A DNA stretch of 64,000 bases, from the NCBI RefSeq assembly GCF_000012505.1, contig NC_007513.1, forward strand, positions 434,001 through 498,000, given 5' to 3'. The translations under genes were made by a program, and so were the position numbers. Origin of the DNA: Synechococcus sp. CC9902. GTDB taxonomy: Bacteria > Cyanobacteriota > Cyanobacteriia > PCC-6307 > Cyanobiaceae. Below are positions 1 through 9,340 of this stretch, one piece after another. Positions within the stretch are counted from its first letter, which is position 1; every line of letters starts with the position of its first letter. The notes under the pieces were generated by a model that made no database searches, was not told the DNA's origin, and saw nothing but the letters and a program-made list of their open reading frames with translations.

Positions 1-1248
1 AATTCCCGTGACAGCACATTCATTCAGGGCCCGTTTCATCCGGGTCATGGCGTGTTGTCGGTCTTTGCCCCAAACAATCACCTTTCCAATCAACGAGTCG
101 TAGAAGGGGGGGATGTCGTACCCCGTATACACGTGGCTATCGACACGCACCCCAGGCCCGCCAGGGGGTAACCAGCCGGTGATGCGACCTGGAGCAGGTC
201 GGAAGTTATGGCGGGCGTCTTCTGCATTAATCCTGCATTCGATCGCATGACCATTGAGTTGGATTTCGTCTTGACGAATGCTGATGGGCTCACCTCCAGC
301 AATGCGGAGCTGCTCGGCGATCAGGTCGACGCCTGTGACCATCTCCGTCACGGGATGTTCAACCTGAATCCGTGTGTTCATCTCCATGAAATAGAAACCG
401 CCGCTGCGGTCGAGGAGAAACTCAACCGTGCCAGCACCCTCGTAATTGATGCTGCGGGCTGCGGCGATGGCCGCCTCACCCATCTTTCGCCGCAGCTCGG
501 GATCCAAGGCAGGGCTTGGTGCCTCTTCAAGCAGTTTTTGATGGCGCCGCTGAATGGAGCAATCCCGCTCGCCGAGATGCACAACATTGCCGTGACGATC
601 AGCAAGCACCTGCACTTCTACGTGGCGAGGGCGGTCAATGAATTTCTCCATGTAGAGCCCTGGATTGCCAAAGGCCGCTTCCGCTTCCCCTTGGGCCGCT
701 TTGTAAAGGCTTTCGAGCTGATCGGGGCTCGGCACGAGACGCATGCCTCGACCACCGCCACCAGCGGTGGCTTTGATCATCACGGGATAGCCCATTTCAG
801 CCGCGAGCTGAGCGGCCTCCTGGGGATTGGATAGCAATCCTTCACTGCCTGGAACGGTGGGGACTCCCACCTTTTGCATGGTTGTTTTGGCAGTCGATTT
901 ATCACCCATGGACCGAATCGCATGGGGGGATGGTCCAACAAATGTGAGCCCGTGCTCGTTGCACATCTCGGCAAATTTGTCGTTTTCTGCCAGGAAGCCA
1001 TATCCCGGGTGAATGGCATCGGCACCGCGTGACGTGGCTGCGGCAAGGATGTTGGGAACGTTGAGATAGCTCTTGTTGCTTTGGGCTTCTCCAACGCAAA
1101 CAGCCTCATCCGCTAGCTGAACGTGCAGAGCGTCTTTGTCCACAGAGCTGTACACCGCAACGGTGGCGATGCCGAGCTCCCTGCAGCTCCGCAAAATTCG
1201 AAGAGCGATCTCGCCGCGGTTGGCGATCAGCACTTTGCCGATGGGCAT
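1..1248 (-). CDS. accC: Biotin carboxylase subunit of acetyl-CoA carboxylase (3' end cut by window edge)
   Basis: Carboxylates biotin on the carrier protein AccB using ATP and bicarbonate, the first half of malonyl-CoA synthesis in the cytoplasm. The leftward frame opens with [18 protein letters not shown], the typical N-terminus of biotin carboxylases, and stays open to base 1, giving 416 codons of a protein that is usually about 447 residues, so roughly 30 C-terminal residues lie outside. The glycine-rich ATP-grasp loop ([11 protein letters not shown]) is read from about base 775 leftward. The ATG at 1246-1248 is chosen because it places the family start exactly; stop codons lie just upstream. 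Family identity is clear; only the end is missing. Confidence 0.95.
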   Translation of the reverse strand, partial: MPIGKVLIANRGEIALRILRSCRELGIATVAVYSSVDKDALHVQLADEAVCVGEAQSNKSYLNVPNILAAATSRGADAIHPGYGFLAENDKFAEMCNEHGLTFVGPSPHAIRSMGDKSTAKTTMQKVGVPTVPGSEGLLSNPQEAAQLAAEMGYPVMIKATAGGGGRGMRLVPSPDQLESLYKAAQGEAEAAFGNPGLYMEKFIDRPRHVEVQVLADRHGNVVHLGERDCSIQRRHQKLLEEAPSPALDPELRRKMGEAAIAAARSINYEGAGTVEFLLDRSGGFYFMEMNTRIQVEHPVTEMVTGVDLIAEQLRIAGGEPISIRQDEIQLNGHAIECRINAEDARHNFRPAPGRITGWLPPGGPGVRVDSHVYTGYDIPPFYDSLIGKVIVWGKDRQHAMTRMKRALNECAVTGI

Positions 1249-1378
1249 CCCGCAGTGTCATTAGGCCTCAGGTCGGATCGTATCAGCGGCGACTGATCAG
1301 GGCCTCTAAACGCCAGCCTGAGTTACCCCGGCCGGTATGATCACTCATCGATGAAGCCCGAGGGGCGGAATCGACCAC
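1249..1378. other. accC / tRNA-Leu intergenic region
   Basis: 130 bases with the leftward accC promoter and the rightward tRNA promoter expected. No clear boxes. Confidence 0.4.
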
Positions 1379-1460
1379 GCGGATGTGGTGGAATTGGTAG
1401 ACACGCACGTTTGAGGGGCGTGTGGCTTCGGCCTTGCGAGTTCAAGTCTCGCCATCCGCA
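1379..1460 (+). tRNA. tRNA-Leu (anticodon GAG)
   Basis: A complete class II tRNA can be folded. The acceptor stem is GCGGATG with CATCCGC, followed by discriminator A. The anticodon stem CACGT/GCGTG closes a seven-base loop TTGAGGG with anticodon GAG. A long variable arm (TGGCTTCGGCCT) follows, then T-arm GCGAG/CTCGC around TTCAAGT. No CCA is encoded. It should read CUC and CUU leucine codons. The downstream lpxB-related gene begins within about 10 bases of its 3' end. Confidence 0.95.
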
Positions 1461-1470
1461 TTTCATTCTT

Positions 1471-2742
1471 TTGGCAAGTCCCCAAAACGCTGACCCAGGA
1501 CTGGCGATCGTCTTGGTTTCGAACGGTCCAGGGGAGTTGAGCACCTGGGTTCGGCCCCTTGCGGAACGGCTTCACAGTCTTCAGCCGTTACGGCCGCGTG
1601 TTCCTAGTTCTCCCGCCAGCCTCCAACTGGTCTTAGTGCCATGTCCAAATGCCACGGGCCAAGAGCATCGAGCTGCTCAGCCTTGGCAGCTGTTTGATCG
1701 GATCGTTCCGGCTCGATCGTTTTGGTCACTGCTGTTGCGCCCCCAGCGCTTTGGGTTGTGGCCCCAGAAAGGAATCGTGGTGTTTTTGGGGGGTGATCAG
1801 TTTTGGACTGTGCTGTTGTCTGCCCGTCTGGGGTACCGCCACATCACCTATGCGGAGTGGGTGGCGCGTTGGCCGCAGTGGAACGACAGTATTGCTGCCA
1901 TGTCAGATGCGGTGCGCCGCCAACTGCCGGTCCGTTATCAGGGCCGATGTCGGGTTGTCGGAGATTTGATGGCCGACCTGTCGTCGTTTGCGCGTCGAGA
2001 GGCTCCGCTATCCGACGGAGAATGGGTGGCGTTACTGCCAGGTTCGAAAGCTGCCAAATTGAGCGTCGGGATGCCGTTTTTTCTCGAAACCGCAGATCTA
2101 ATTGCCCAAGAACGTCCTGAGTGTCGGTTCTTGCTCCCGTTGGCCCCCACCACCAGTGTTGAAGAACTCCTGCTGTTTGCGGGCCCGACCAACCCGATTG
2201 CTGCTCGTTATCGATCGGCGGTGGTTGATGTTGATCACGATGTGTTGATTACGAAAGCTGGAACGCGCATCCAATTGATCCAGGAGCATCCAGCCCATGG
2301 CCCTTTAAGTCAGTGCGATTTGGCGCTGACCACCGTGGGTGCCAACACCGCTGAACTCGGTGCATTGGCGGTTCCGATGATCGTGATGGTGCCCACCCAG
2401 CACTTGGACAAGATGCAGGCTTGGGATGGTGGTTTTGGCTTGTTGGCGCGGATTCCTGGTTTACGACGTCTGCTGGGAGCGTTGTTGACGTTTTGGAGAC
2501 TGCGCAACAACGGTTTTGTAGCTTGGCCCAACATCACGGCGGGTCGAGGCGTGGTTCCCGAGCGCATTGGCGAGATCACACCGCAACAAATCGCGACGGA
2601 AGCGATCGAATGGTTGTCATCTCCAGAGCGTTTAGAGGGGCAGCGTGACGACCTTCAGGCCCTTCGTGGTGAGCCCGGTGCCGTGATGGCCTTGGCCGCC
2701 GAGGTGCGTGATCTGCTCCCCCGAACGCTTCCCTCTGCCTAG
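1471..2742 (+). CDS. Lipid-A-disaccharide synthase-related glycosyltransferase
   Basis: About 423 residues. The N-terminus contains IVLVSNGPGELSTWVRPLA, the characteristic first strand and glycine loop of the cyanobacterial LpxB-related family (a GT-B fold); later LPGSKAAKL and LTTVGANTAELGALAVPMI fit the nucleotide-sugar half of the same fold. Its substrate is not known to me; it is a paralogue-like relative of LpxB rather than LpxB itself. The reading frame is open back through tRNA-Leu, so the frame start upstream is spurious. I choose the TTG at 1471, 10 bases after the tRNA; an equally plausible start is at or near 1501. It ends 26 bases before msrB. Family assignment fairly sure, start uncertain. 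Confidence 0.8.
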   Translation: MASPQNADPGLAIVLVSNGPGELSTWVRPLAERLHSLQPLRPRVPSSPASLQLVLVPCPNATGQEHRAAQPWQLFDRIVPARSFWSLLLRPQRFGLWPQKGIVVFLGGDQFWTVLLSARLGYRHITYAEWVARWPQWNDSIAAMSDAVRRQLPVRYQGRCRVVGDLMADLSSFARREAPLSDGEWVALLPGSKAAKLSVGMPFFLETADLIAQERPECRFLLPLAPTTSVEELLLFAGPTNPIAARYRSAVVDVDHDVLITKAGTRIQLIQEHPAHGPLSQCDLALTTVGANTAELGALAVPMIVMVPTQHLDKMQAWDGGFGLLARIPGLRRLLGALLTFWRLRNNGFVAWPNITAGRGVVPERIGEITPQQIATEAIEWLSSPERLEGQRDDLQALRGEPGAVMALAAEVRDLLPRTLPSA

Positions 2743-2768
2743 GGTGCAACCCCATAATTTTCCTCGTC

Positions 2769-3170
2769 ATGCCCAGCCTTGATCGGATTGATCGCAGCAC
2801 CGACGAGTGGAAGCAATCTTTATCTCCAGAGCAATACCAGGTGGCGCGTTGTGGAGGAACCGAACGGGCCTTTACTGGCAAATATTGGGACAACAAGGCG
2901 ACGGGTGTTTATCACTGCGTTTGTTGTGGAACGCCGTTGTTCAGTTCAACCACCAAGTTTGAGTCGGGCACAGGCTGGCCAAGTTTTTGGGATGGCATCT
3001 CTCCAGAGGCGATTACCACCAAACAGGACGTGACCCATGGCATGGTGCGGACTGAGATCACCTGCTCCCGCTGCGATGGTCATCTCGGCCATGTGTTTTC
3101 TGATGGACCGGCACCAACAGGCCAGCGTTATTGCGTGAATAGCGCCTCGTTGGACTTCAAAGCGGCTTGA
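2769..3170 (+). CDS. msrB: Peptide-methionine (R)-S-oxide reductase
   Basis: Reduces methionine-R-sulfoxide in oxidised proteins, a repair enzyme useful in a photosynthetic cell. At 133 residues it has the usual single-domain length. The zinc-binding pairs CVCC (about residues 50-53) and CSRC (about 99-102) are present, as is the conserved GTGWPSF segment, HLGHVF, and the catalytic cysteine in RYCVNSASL near the C-terminus. The ATG start follows the preceding gene by 26 bases, so the two may be co-transcribed. All key residues are present. Confidence 0.95.
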   Translation: MPSLDRIDRSTDEWKQSLSPEQYQVARCGGTERAFTGKYWDNKATGVYHCVCCGTPLFSSTTKFESGTGWPSFWDGISPEAITTKQDVTHGMVRTEITCSRCDGHLGHVFSDGPAPTGQRYCVNSASLDFKAA

Positions 3171-3279
3171 TGGTTATCGGTTCCAATTGAGCCGACTATT
3201 GCCGTCATTGCAGAAAATGGTGGCTTTGTTGATCTCACTCACCCCTGATGTGCCGTTCAATCAACGCGTTGAATCGCGC

Positions 3280-4362
3280 CTACCAAGGATCGTCGAGGTC
3301 GTCTTGAATCGGTTCAACATCGAGGGGCTCGCTGATCTTTTGGACAGGACGCCTGGACGCCGGCATTGCTCGTCGCGGTGCCGGTTCATCGTTCAGGCTT
3401 GAGTCGTCGAAGCTCTGCTCCTGGATCCGGGGCTCGGTCAATCGAGATTCTGTAAAGCGAGGTTCTTCGAAGTTGGGCTCATCATTCGACGCTGCATTGA
3501 AACGGGGCTCATCCCGATACCGCCCATTGTCGTAGCGGGGAGATTCGAAGGAATCTGTGGGTTGTTCTTCGAGATAACGGCGTTGGGGCTGTGCATCGCG
3601 GCGTTGATCCTCAAGCTCCACGTATTCCATTTCTTCTTCCGCTTCAAAGCGTTGTGCTTCGGACGCCTGCAGCTGCCGTTGCTGTTGTTCAACGGGTTGT
3701 CCGGAGCTGAGTTGGTTCTCGACCGGCACAAGATTCACGCGGTAGCGCTCTCGCTCTTGCTCCTCCCAGCTGGGGCCGCCGACCCCTAACTTCTCGAGCA
3801 CACCGCTATTCAGTTGTTTGAGTTTGTCTTCAGCTCCTTCATAAACAATGATTCGATCGGGGCCGCTGCTCACGATCTCTTCAACAGGCATTTCCCACGT
3901 GCTCAAGACGCCCTCACCCAAGAGCGGAACGCCCAGGGCACCCATCACAAGGGTGGACAGTTCACCAGTTTCAATGTCGAACGCGAATCCCAGAACGCGA
4001 CCAAGTTGGTCACCGGATTCGGTGATCACCTGGCAATTGATCACACGGCTGTAGCGCTCGGGGTTAAAGCCTTCGCTGAGGGAATCAGCGGAGTCCACCA
4101 GGATCACATCTCCCACCTGACGGATGCGGTCGAGGGGCATCCAGCGCGGTAACCCCGGCAAAAAGCGAGTGAGAGGGTTATCTCGAAGACCGACTGCCAC
4201 CACCTCACGGCGGTCGATATCCACAATCACCTCCCCCACGACGCCAAGACGACGGCCGGAGTCGCGCGTGATCACCTGCGTGCCCATGAGCTCTGACCGC
4301 AGCCAGAGTCGGTCACTGGGAACACCCGTCAGGGTGTCATTAGCTGAAGGGGTCGGGGTCAA
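3280..4362 (-). CDS. PRC-barrel domain protein with acidic low-complexity tail
   Basis: 360 residues. The first half holds two PRC-barrel-like units (about residues 20-90 and 100-180), recognisable by GTQVITRDSGRRLGVVGEV and CQVITESGDQLGRVLGF. From about residue 200 the protein is rich in Glu, Gln, Arg and Asp, with repeated short EPRF/EPRI/DEP units, and is probably disordered. The family is common in cyanobacteria, and its exact role is not known to me; PRC barrels generally act as small interaction modules. It lies 75 bases behind smc on the same strand and may be its operon partner. No membrane segment or signal peptide is seen. Confidence 0.75.
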   Translation of the reverse strand: MTPTPSANDTLTGVPSDRLWLRSELMGTQVITRDSGRRLGVVGEVIVDIDRREVVAVGLRDNPLTRFLPGLPRWMPLDRIRQVGDVILVDSADSLSEGFNPERYSRVINCQVITESGDQLGRVLGFAFDIETGELSTLVMGALGVPLLGEGVLSTWEMPVEEIVSSGPDRIIVYEGAEDKLKQLNSGVLEKLGVGGPSWEEQERERYRVNLVPVENQLSSGQPVEQQQRQLQASEAQRFEAEEEMEYVELEDQRRDAQPQRRYLEEQPTDSFESPRYDNGRYRDEPRFNAASNDEPNFEEPRFTESRLTEPRIQEQSFDDSSLNDEPAPRRAMPASRRPVQKISEPLDVEPIQDDLDDPW

Positions 4363-4437
4363 ACGGTCCCTCGGCCATGCACAATTCGACCCATTCTGGC
4401 GCAGTGGATCCGTTGTGGCAGTTCGTTCTGCATCTGT

Positions 4438-7400
4438 TCAGGCTGCATCGGGAAGTCCAACCACTTGGGTGTGGGCCCCGCGGGCTTGGGTGACGCCAAT
4501 CGTGCGCTCTGAGGCGCCGATCATCGGACGCCTATGACTCACCACCATGAATTGGGCATCTTTGGCTTGTCGGGCAATCAATGCTGCTAATCGCTCCACA
4601 TTCACGCCGTCAAGGAAGCTGTCGACCTCGTCGAGGGCATAGAAGGGAGAGGGACGGAAGCGTTGTAAGGCAAACAAAAAGCTGAGGGCTGTAAGCGACT
4701 TCTCCCCACCCGACATCGACGCCAAGCGCCGCACGGTTTTTCCTTTCGGATGGGCCACAAGCGTGAGGCCCCCCTCGAGCGGTTCATCGGCGTTTTCCAA
4801 CTGCAGATGCCCATCGCCTTCGGAGAGCGAAGCAAAAATTTCACGGAAATGACCATCCACTGCGGTGAAAGCCTCCATAAAGGCGTCTTGGCGCAGGGTG
4901 GCGACGGTCTCAATGCGAAGCAGCAGTTCTTCGCGTTCACTATTCAAAACATCGAGTCGTTCGTTGAGGTCACCCAAGCGTTGTTCCAGGGCTTGCAGTT
5001 CCTCAAGGGCGAGCATGTTCACGGGCTCCAGCGCTTCCATGCGTCGTTGGATTGCTTGGAGTTCTCCCTGGAGAACCTCTAACCCTTCGAGTCGCATCGA
5101 CTCAGGGATCTCTGGACGCGGGTCTGGCAGTGCTTCTGCCATTTCCCTTAAGCGAATCGCTCCGCTGCGCTGTTCCTCGATTAAGCCCTCGCGGTCTTCC
5201 TTCAATCGTTCAAGGTTCCATTCGGCTTGCTGGAGGGCTTGGCGTTGACGGGCCACCTCCGCTTCCGCGGCATCGCGGGCTCGTCGTTGGGTGCCGAAAC
5301 GCTCTTGGAGGTCTTGTTGCTGAGCCTCTAATGACGTTCGCTTGTTTTGAAGTTCCGACTGTTGATCGCGCCACGCGCCATGGGCTTTGGCCAGGGCTTG
5401 AACAGCCTCCTGGAGCCGTGTTTCTTCTGCTGCAAGGGCCTTCTCTTGGTCCCCCAGACGCTCGAGGGCGAGCTGCCGCTCACGCTGTGCATTCAGAAGA
5501 AGATCACGCTCATGTCGCGCGGCTTCAAGACGATGATCAGCCGCCTCGAGGTCGTGTTGAAGCTGTTGCCAGGCCGCGGCATCGTCGTGATCACCGCTGT
5601 TGCGTTCCGCTTCATTCAATTGTGCGAGTTCCGCTTGTAGTGGTTTGAGTGCTGCATCGATCACCTCCAGCCGTTGCCGTTGGGTGGTTTGTTCGTTTTG
5701 AAGGCGCAATAACCGTTCCGCCCGCTGTCGGTTGCGCTCAAGTAATGGGCCATGGTTCCGTTGGGCTGCGTTGCGTTCGGCGATGAGGCCGGCCTGGCGT
5801 TGTTCCATCTCCCGCAGCTGTGGTTTCTGCTGCTCGAGCAGTTGCGTCAATTTGGATTCTTCGCGCCGACAGGCTGCCAGGGATTCCCCAATCTCCAGGA
5901 GCCTGCGGCGGTGGGGTTCGGCTTCATCTTGATCCTGGCTACGTCCAAAACTCAGGCCTCCGCTGCGTTGTGACAAGCTCCCGCCCGTCATCGCACCGCT
6001 TTTTTCGAGGAGTTCTCCGTCCAGGGTTACGGCCCTCGATCGACCGAGTTGTTGCCGGGCGGTGGCGAGATCCGCAAACACCAGCGTGTCGCCGAACACA
6101 TAGGCAAAGACCTGGTCGTAAACGGGTTCAAAACGCACGAGTTCCACGGCACGGCCGATTAATCCGCCGCCCGTATCGCCGCTCGGCCGCGCCCCGCGGG
6201 CGAAGGCTGCTGCGGTGCTTCCGCTTCCACCGCCTGGTGCACGAATTTTGTTGAGGGGCAGAAACGTGAGCCGACCGGCGCGACGGCTTTTCAGCAGTTC
6301 GATCGCCCTTGCTGCAATGCGGTCGTCGTCGACGACGACTTGGCTGAGACGTGCGCCTGCAGCAACTTCCAAGGCCAGGCGGTGTTGATCCTGCACTTCT
6401 CCAAGTTGGGCGACCGGCCCATGAATGCCATCGAGACCGGCCTCCAACAGCAGCCTTAACGCACCGGTGCCACGGCTTTCTTGCAGGGCATCACGGCGGC
6501 TTTCAAGACGGGCAATTTCCCGTTCCAGTCGGGTTTGTTCTTGCTCTAAGCGACTGCGGGTTCGTTGTTGGATGGCAAGGGAGTCCACGGTTTGTTGCAG
6601 GGCTTGCTTGCCTTCAGACAGCCCATGGATCAGCGTTTGCCAGCTCTCCTCCAGGGTGGTGAGCTGCTGTTGAACATCCTGTTCATCAGCCCCGTCTTGC
6701 TGCTGTTCCAGATGGAGTTCTTGCAGCCGTTCCGACTCCTGACGCAACCGTTCTTGCAGTTGCTGTTGTTCTTCAAGTTTGGGATTCACGCTGCTTTGCA
6801 GCTCTTGCCGCCGAGCACTACGTCGTTTTTGCTCGTCTAACCAAGCCCCAGAACGGCCTGCAACGTCGGCTAGTCGGCGACGGGACACCTCAACGGCAGA
6901 TTCAGAGGCACGGCAGGTGTCTTCTGCAGCGGCTAAGGCGTCTTGATGGGGATCCTTCTCTTGGGTTTTGGATTGGTGCTGCCACTCCTGCCGACGGACG
7001 GTCAGGTCATGACGCAATCCTTGCAGCCGCTGCCCTTCTTCTTGGTGTTGTGAGGCCTGACGTTCCAGTTCGCGGCTGCTGGTGTCGAGTCCTGCGAGTT
7101 CGGCTTGAACCGCCAGGAGCTGGTCTTCTCCAAGGGCTTTTACCTGGTCTTGAAGAATTTGCAGCTCGGCGCTGGCTTTGCTGAGGGCTTCCCGTCCATT
7201 GGCGATGGCGACGCCATCCCGTTGCTCTTGGGCTTCGAGGGCCTGTTGGCGCGTGCTGAGGTCTTTGAGAGCTTGTTCGGCAGCCTCAAAGGCCAGCACC
7301 ATTTCCTGCTGGCGGCCGAGCTTCAACCGTTCACGAAGATCTTGGTATTGACGGGCTTTGGCGCAGTCTTTCTCCAGGCGCTGGCGGCTGGCCAGCAGCT

Positions 7401-8052
7401 CTTGCTCAATGATTCGGCAGCGGTCTTGCCGCTCTTGAACGTCGTCGAGTTTGCGTCGCGTTTGTTCGATGCGCGTATCGAAGAGAGCGACACCGGCAAG
7501 TTCATCAATGAGCCCACGGCGATCGCGATTGCTCATCGACACGATGCGGGTGACATCGCCCTGCATCACGACGTTGCTCCCCTCCGGATCGATGCGCAAA
7601 CGGCGCAATTGGGTTTGGAGCTGCTGGAGGTTGCAGGGCACCCCATCAGCGGAATAACTCGAGCTGTAGGAGCCACCTGGCATCACCCGCAACTTGCGCG
7701 TCACGGTCCATTCCTTTTGCCCCGGTTGAATCCAGGGACCTTCTGCTGGAGCCTCGAGACCGTCTTCCGCCGTGTCGGGTGCCCAATCATTGAGGTCGAA
7801 CCTCACGCTCACCGAGGTTTCGGCTGCTTTTCCGGTTTTAAGAACCCCGCTATTGATCAGGTCTGGTAGCCGATCCGCTCGCATTCCGCGGCTGTTGGCT
7901 AGGCCCAGGCAAAACAACACTCCATCAAGGATGTTGCTTTTGCCGGATCCATTGGGACCGGTCACAACGGTAAATCCCTCTTCAAGAGGGATCGTCATCG
8001 CCCCACCGAAGGACTTGAAGTGCTTTAAGCCAACCTGATTGATGTAAACCAA
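4438..8052 (-). CDS. smc: Chromosome segregation protein SMC
   Basis: 1204 residues, the normal length for bacterial SMC. The N-terminal ATPase half starts MVYINQVGLKHFKSFGG and has Walker A GPNGSGKSN at about residues 33-41. Two long Gln/Glu/Arg-rich coiled-coil arms flank a hinge at about residues 530-660 (LLLEAGLDGIHGPVAQL). The C-terminal head has the ABC signature MSGGEKSLTAL and Walker B FYALDEVDSFLDG. The dimer compacts and organises the chromosome. The ATG at 8052 gives the canonical start. It is followed on the same strand by the PRC-barrel gene. Confidence 0.97.
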   Translation of the reverse strand: MVYINQVGLKHFKSFGGAMTIPLEEGFTVVTGPNGSGKSNILDGVLFCLGLANSRGMRADRLPDLINSGVLKTGKAAETSVSVRFDLNDWAPDTAEDGLEAPAEGPWIQPGQKEWTVTRKLRVMPGGSYSSSYSADGVPCNLQQLQTQLRRLRIDPEGSNVVMQGDVTRIVSMSNRDRRGLIDELAGVALFDTRIEQTRRKLDDVQERQDRCRIIEQELLASRQRLEKDCAKARQYQDLRERLKLGRQQEMVLAFEAAEQALKDLSTRQQALEAQEQRDGVAIANGREALSKASAELQILQDQVKALGEDQLLAVQAELAGLDTSSRELERQASQHQEEGQRLQGLRHDLTVRRQEWQHQSKTQEKDPHQDALAAAEDTCRASESAVEVSRRRLADVAGRSGAWLDEQKRRSARRQELQSSVNPKLEEQQQLQERLRQESERLQELHLEQQQDGADEQDVQQQLTTLEESWQTLIHGLSEGKQALQQTVDSLAIQQRTRSRLEQEQTRLEREIARLESRRDALQESRGTGALRLLLEAGLDGIHGPVAQLGEVQDQHRLALEVAAGARLSQVVVDDDRIAARAIELLKSRRAGRLTFLPLNKIRAPGGGSGSTAAAFARGARPSGDTGGGLIGRAVELVRFEPVYDQVFAYVFGDTLVFADLATARQQLGRSRAVTLDGELLEKSGAMTGGSLSQRSGGLSFGRSQDQDEAEPHRRRLLEIGESLAACRREESKLTQLLEQQKPQLREMEQRQAGLIAERNAAQRNHGPLLERNRQRAERLLRLQNEQTTQRQRLEVIDAALKPLQAELAQLNEAERNSGDHDDAAAWQQLQHDLEAADHRLEAARHERDLLLNAQRERQLALERLGDQEKALAAEETRLQEAVQALAKAHGAWRDQQSELQNKRTSLEAQQQDLQERFGTQRRARDAAEAEVARQRQALQQAEWNLERLKEDREGLIEEQRSGAIRLREMAEALPDPRPEIPESMRLEGLEVLQGELQAIQRRMEALEPVNMLALEELQALEQRLGDLNERLDVLNSEREELLLRIETVATLRQDAFMEAFTAVDGHFREIFASLSEGDGHLQLENADEPLEGGLTLVAHPKGKTVRRLASMSGGEKSLTALSFLFALQRFRPSPFYALDEVDSFLDGVNVERLAALIARQAKDAQFMVVSHRRPMIGASERTIGVTQARGAHTQVVGLPDAA

Positions 8053-8102
8053 CAGGAAAACGGGCTGTCAGCAGCCTGAATTTAGCGGAGCTTTTGAAAA
8101 TC

Positions 8103-8462
8103 TCAAGGCTTGGAGAGCCGGCAACGACCTTGGACGATCTTGAGTTGTCCGCTGAGATCGCCATTCATCAAGGTGATCTCTAAGGGCTCGTTCGCGACGC
8201 TGGGCAGGCTGCCTTGATATCGACCCGCGCGAATGCGCTCGGCCCATCCCCGTCCCCCTGACACGGCAGCACTGCGGGGTTCCAGCCAAATCAAACGATG
8301 TGCAGGCAACGGGATGGCGTCTTGCTCTGCAGCGTTGAGGATCGGGATGTCGGCCAAGCGCCAGGTTCGGCAGCTCGCTCCGTCCTCCAATAACAGATCG
8401 AAATGACAGCCACTTGGATCGTCAGGGGCTCCCGTATGCCGCAACAAGGCGTAGCGAGGCAT
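8103..8462 (-). CDS. Small protein resembling the LigD 3'-phosphoesterase domain
   Basis: 119 residues, 50 bases upstream of smc on the same strand. It begins MPRYALLRHTGAP and contains CHFDLLLEDG, matching the HFDLRLE-type histidine/aspartate motif of the 3'-phosphoesterase domain of DNA ligase D, followed by a TWRL segment as in that family. The rest (RRYQGSL-type C-terminal part, here GRYQGSLP) also fits. If the assignment is right it may trim 3' ends or bind nucleic acid, but it is shorter than characterised enzymes and no ligase is nearby. A purely hypothetical protein is the alternative. Confidence 0.6.
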   Translation of the reverse strand: MPRYALLRHTGAPDDPSGCHFDLLLEDGASCRTWRLADIPILNAAEQDAIPLPAHRLIWLEPRSAAVSGGRGWAERIRAGRYQGSLPSVANEPLEITLMNGDLSGQLKIVQGRCRLSKP

Positions 8463-8524
8463 GGAGTTTCCTAGACGCTGCAGGCTCCCTAGTCTCTAGC
8501 CATAACTGTTCATCGGCGTTTTTT

Positions 8525-8947
8525 ATGGACTCGACCACGCCGCAGCCCAACGGCAACTTCGAGCACCACTTCCGCGACCGTTTCGAGAGCTTGCTTCCCA
8601 CCATTCAGAGGCGATGGCCTGAGTTGGCTCATCACACCCTCGAAGCAACCCGTGGCAGCGTTGAGGAGCTGGTGCGTTTGATTGAACGGAATACGGGCCT
8701 CACTCCCCAAGGGGCACGGGAGCAACTGGAGGAATTGATGCATAGCGCCGGAGATCGCAGTAAGCATTTGGCCGACACCCTTGATCCGCTTGAGGAACAG
8801 TTAGAGCAACTTTTGGATGAGCTGAACAGCACGCTTCGGCCGAGGATTGAACGCCCCGTTCGCCAGCGACCCCTGTTGGCCGTTGGTGTTGCCCTCGGTG
8901 TAGGCGTGTTGGTTGGCGCGATGCTTCGTGGGGGTCGTCACTCCTGA
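8525..8947 (+). CDS. YqjD/DUF883-like membrane-anchored protein
   Basis: 140 residues. A long charged helical region (residues 10-105) is followed by a single C-terminal hydrophobic segment, LLAVGVALGVGVLVGAML, and a short basic end. This is the layout of the ElaB/YqjD/DUF883 family, which tethers to the inner membrane through the C-terminus. The ATG at 8525 is taken rather than an upstream in-frame start because the segment before it runs through the oppositely oriented small gene. Its stop overlaps the ATG of the next gene (TGATG), so the two are translationally coupled, as yqjD and yqjE are. Confidence 0.7.
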   Translation: MDSTTPQPNGNFEHHFRDRFESLLPTIQRRWPELAHHTLEATRGSVEELVRLIERNTGLTPQGAREQLEELMHSAGDRSKHLADTLDPLEEQLEQLLDELNSTLRPRIERPVRQRPLLAVGVALGVGVLVGAMLRGGRHS

Positions 8948-9333
8948 TGGCTGAATCACAATCTCCACGGGGTTTCGGAGCTGCGGGACGGGTTACTGCC
9001 TTGGCCGCATCGGTGATGGATCTGCATGTGCGGATCGCTCTGCAAGAAGTGGATCGCGAGAAGCGTCGTCTGATCAGCGGCGGCTTGTTTTTGGCGATGG
9101 GTGGCACCGCCATGTTGCTGGCCCTGTTGGCTGGCGAGGGTGCCTTATTGCTTTGGATTCAGCAGCGCTGGAGCCTCGATCTGAGCCAGGCGCTGATCGC
9201 CTTGGCCGTGGGCAATTTGCTGTTTGCTGGAATCAGCTTGCGGATCGGCGGGCAGGTGCTCAAAGGGCCGTTCCTGCCACAAACGCTGGAGGGTGTGATG
9301 AAAACAGTTCGAGCGTTGATCGGTCGGGCTTGA
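8947..9333 (+). CDS. Phage-holin-superfamily (YqjE-like) membrane protein
   Basis: 128 residues with two strongly hydrophobic segments, about residues 45-70 (GGLFLAMGGTAMLLALLAGE) and 80-105 (ALIALAVGNLLFAGISL). A charged helix, HVRIALQEVDREKRRL, precedes them. This fits the DUF1469/holin 3_6 family found beside DUF883 proteins. The name is structural; the chromosomal members are not phage lysis proteins as far as known, and the function is unproven. It shares one base with the upstream gene and converges on the RlmL-like gene 7 bases away. Confidence 0.7.
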   Translation: MAESQSPRGFGAAGRVTALAASVMDLHVRIALQEVDREKRRLISGGLFLAMGGTAMLLALLAGEGALLLWIQQRWSLDLSQALIALAVGNLLFAGISLRIGGQVLKGPFLPQTLEGVMKTVRALIGRA

Positions 9334-9340
9334 TCGCTTG

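Noticed and set aside
208-834. A 208-codon rightward frame inside accC.
   Set aside because: Antisense shadow of a well-identified gene in a GC-rich stretch.
1351-1470. Upstream extension of the lpxB-related reading frame.
   Set aside because: It runs through tRNA-Leu, so it is not translated as part of the protein.
5052-5648. Long rightward frames inside smc.
   Set aside because: Antisense shadows of the coiled-coil region; no family resemblance.
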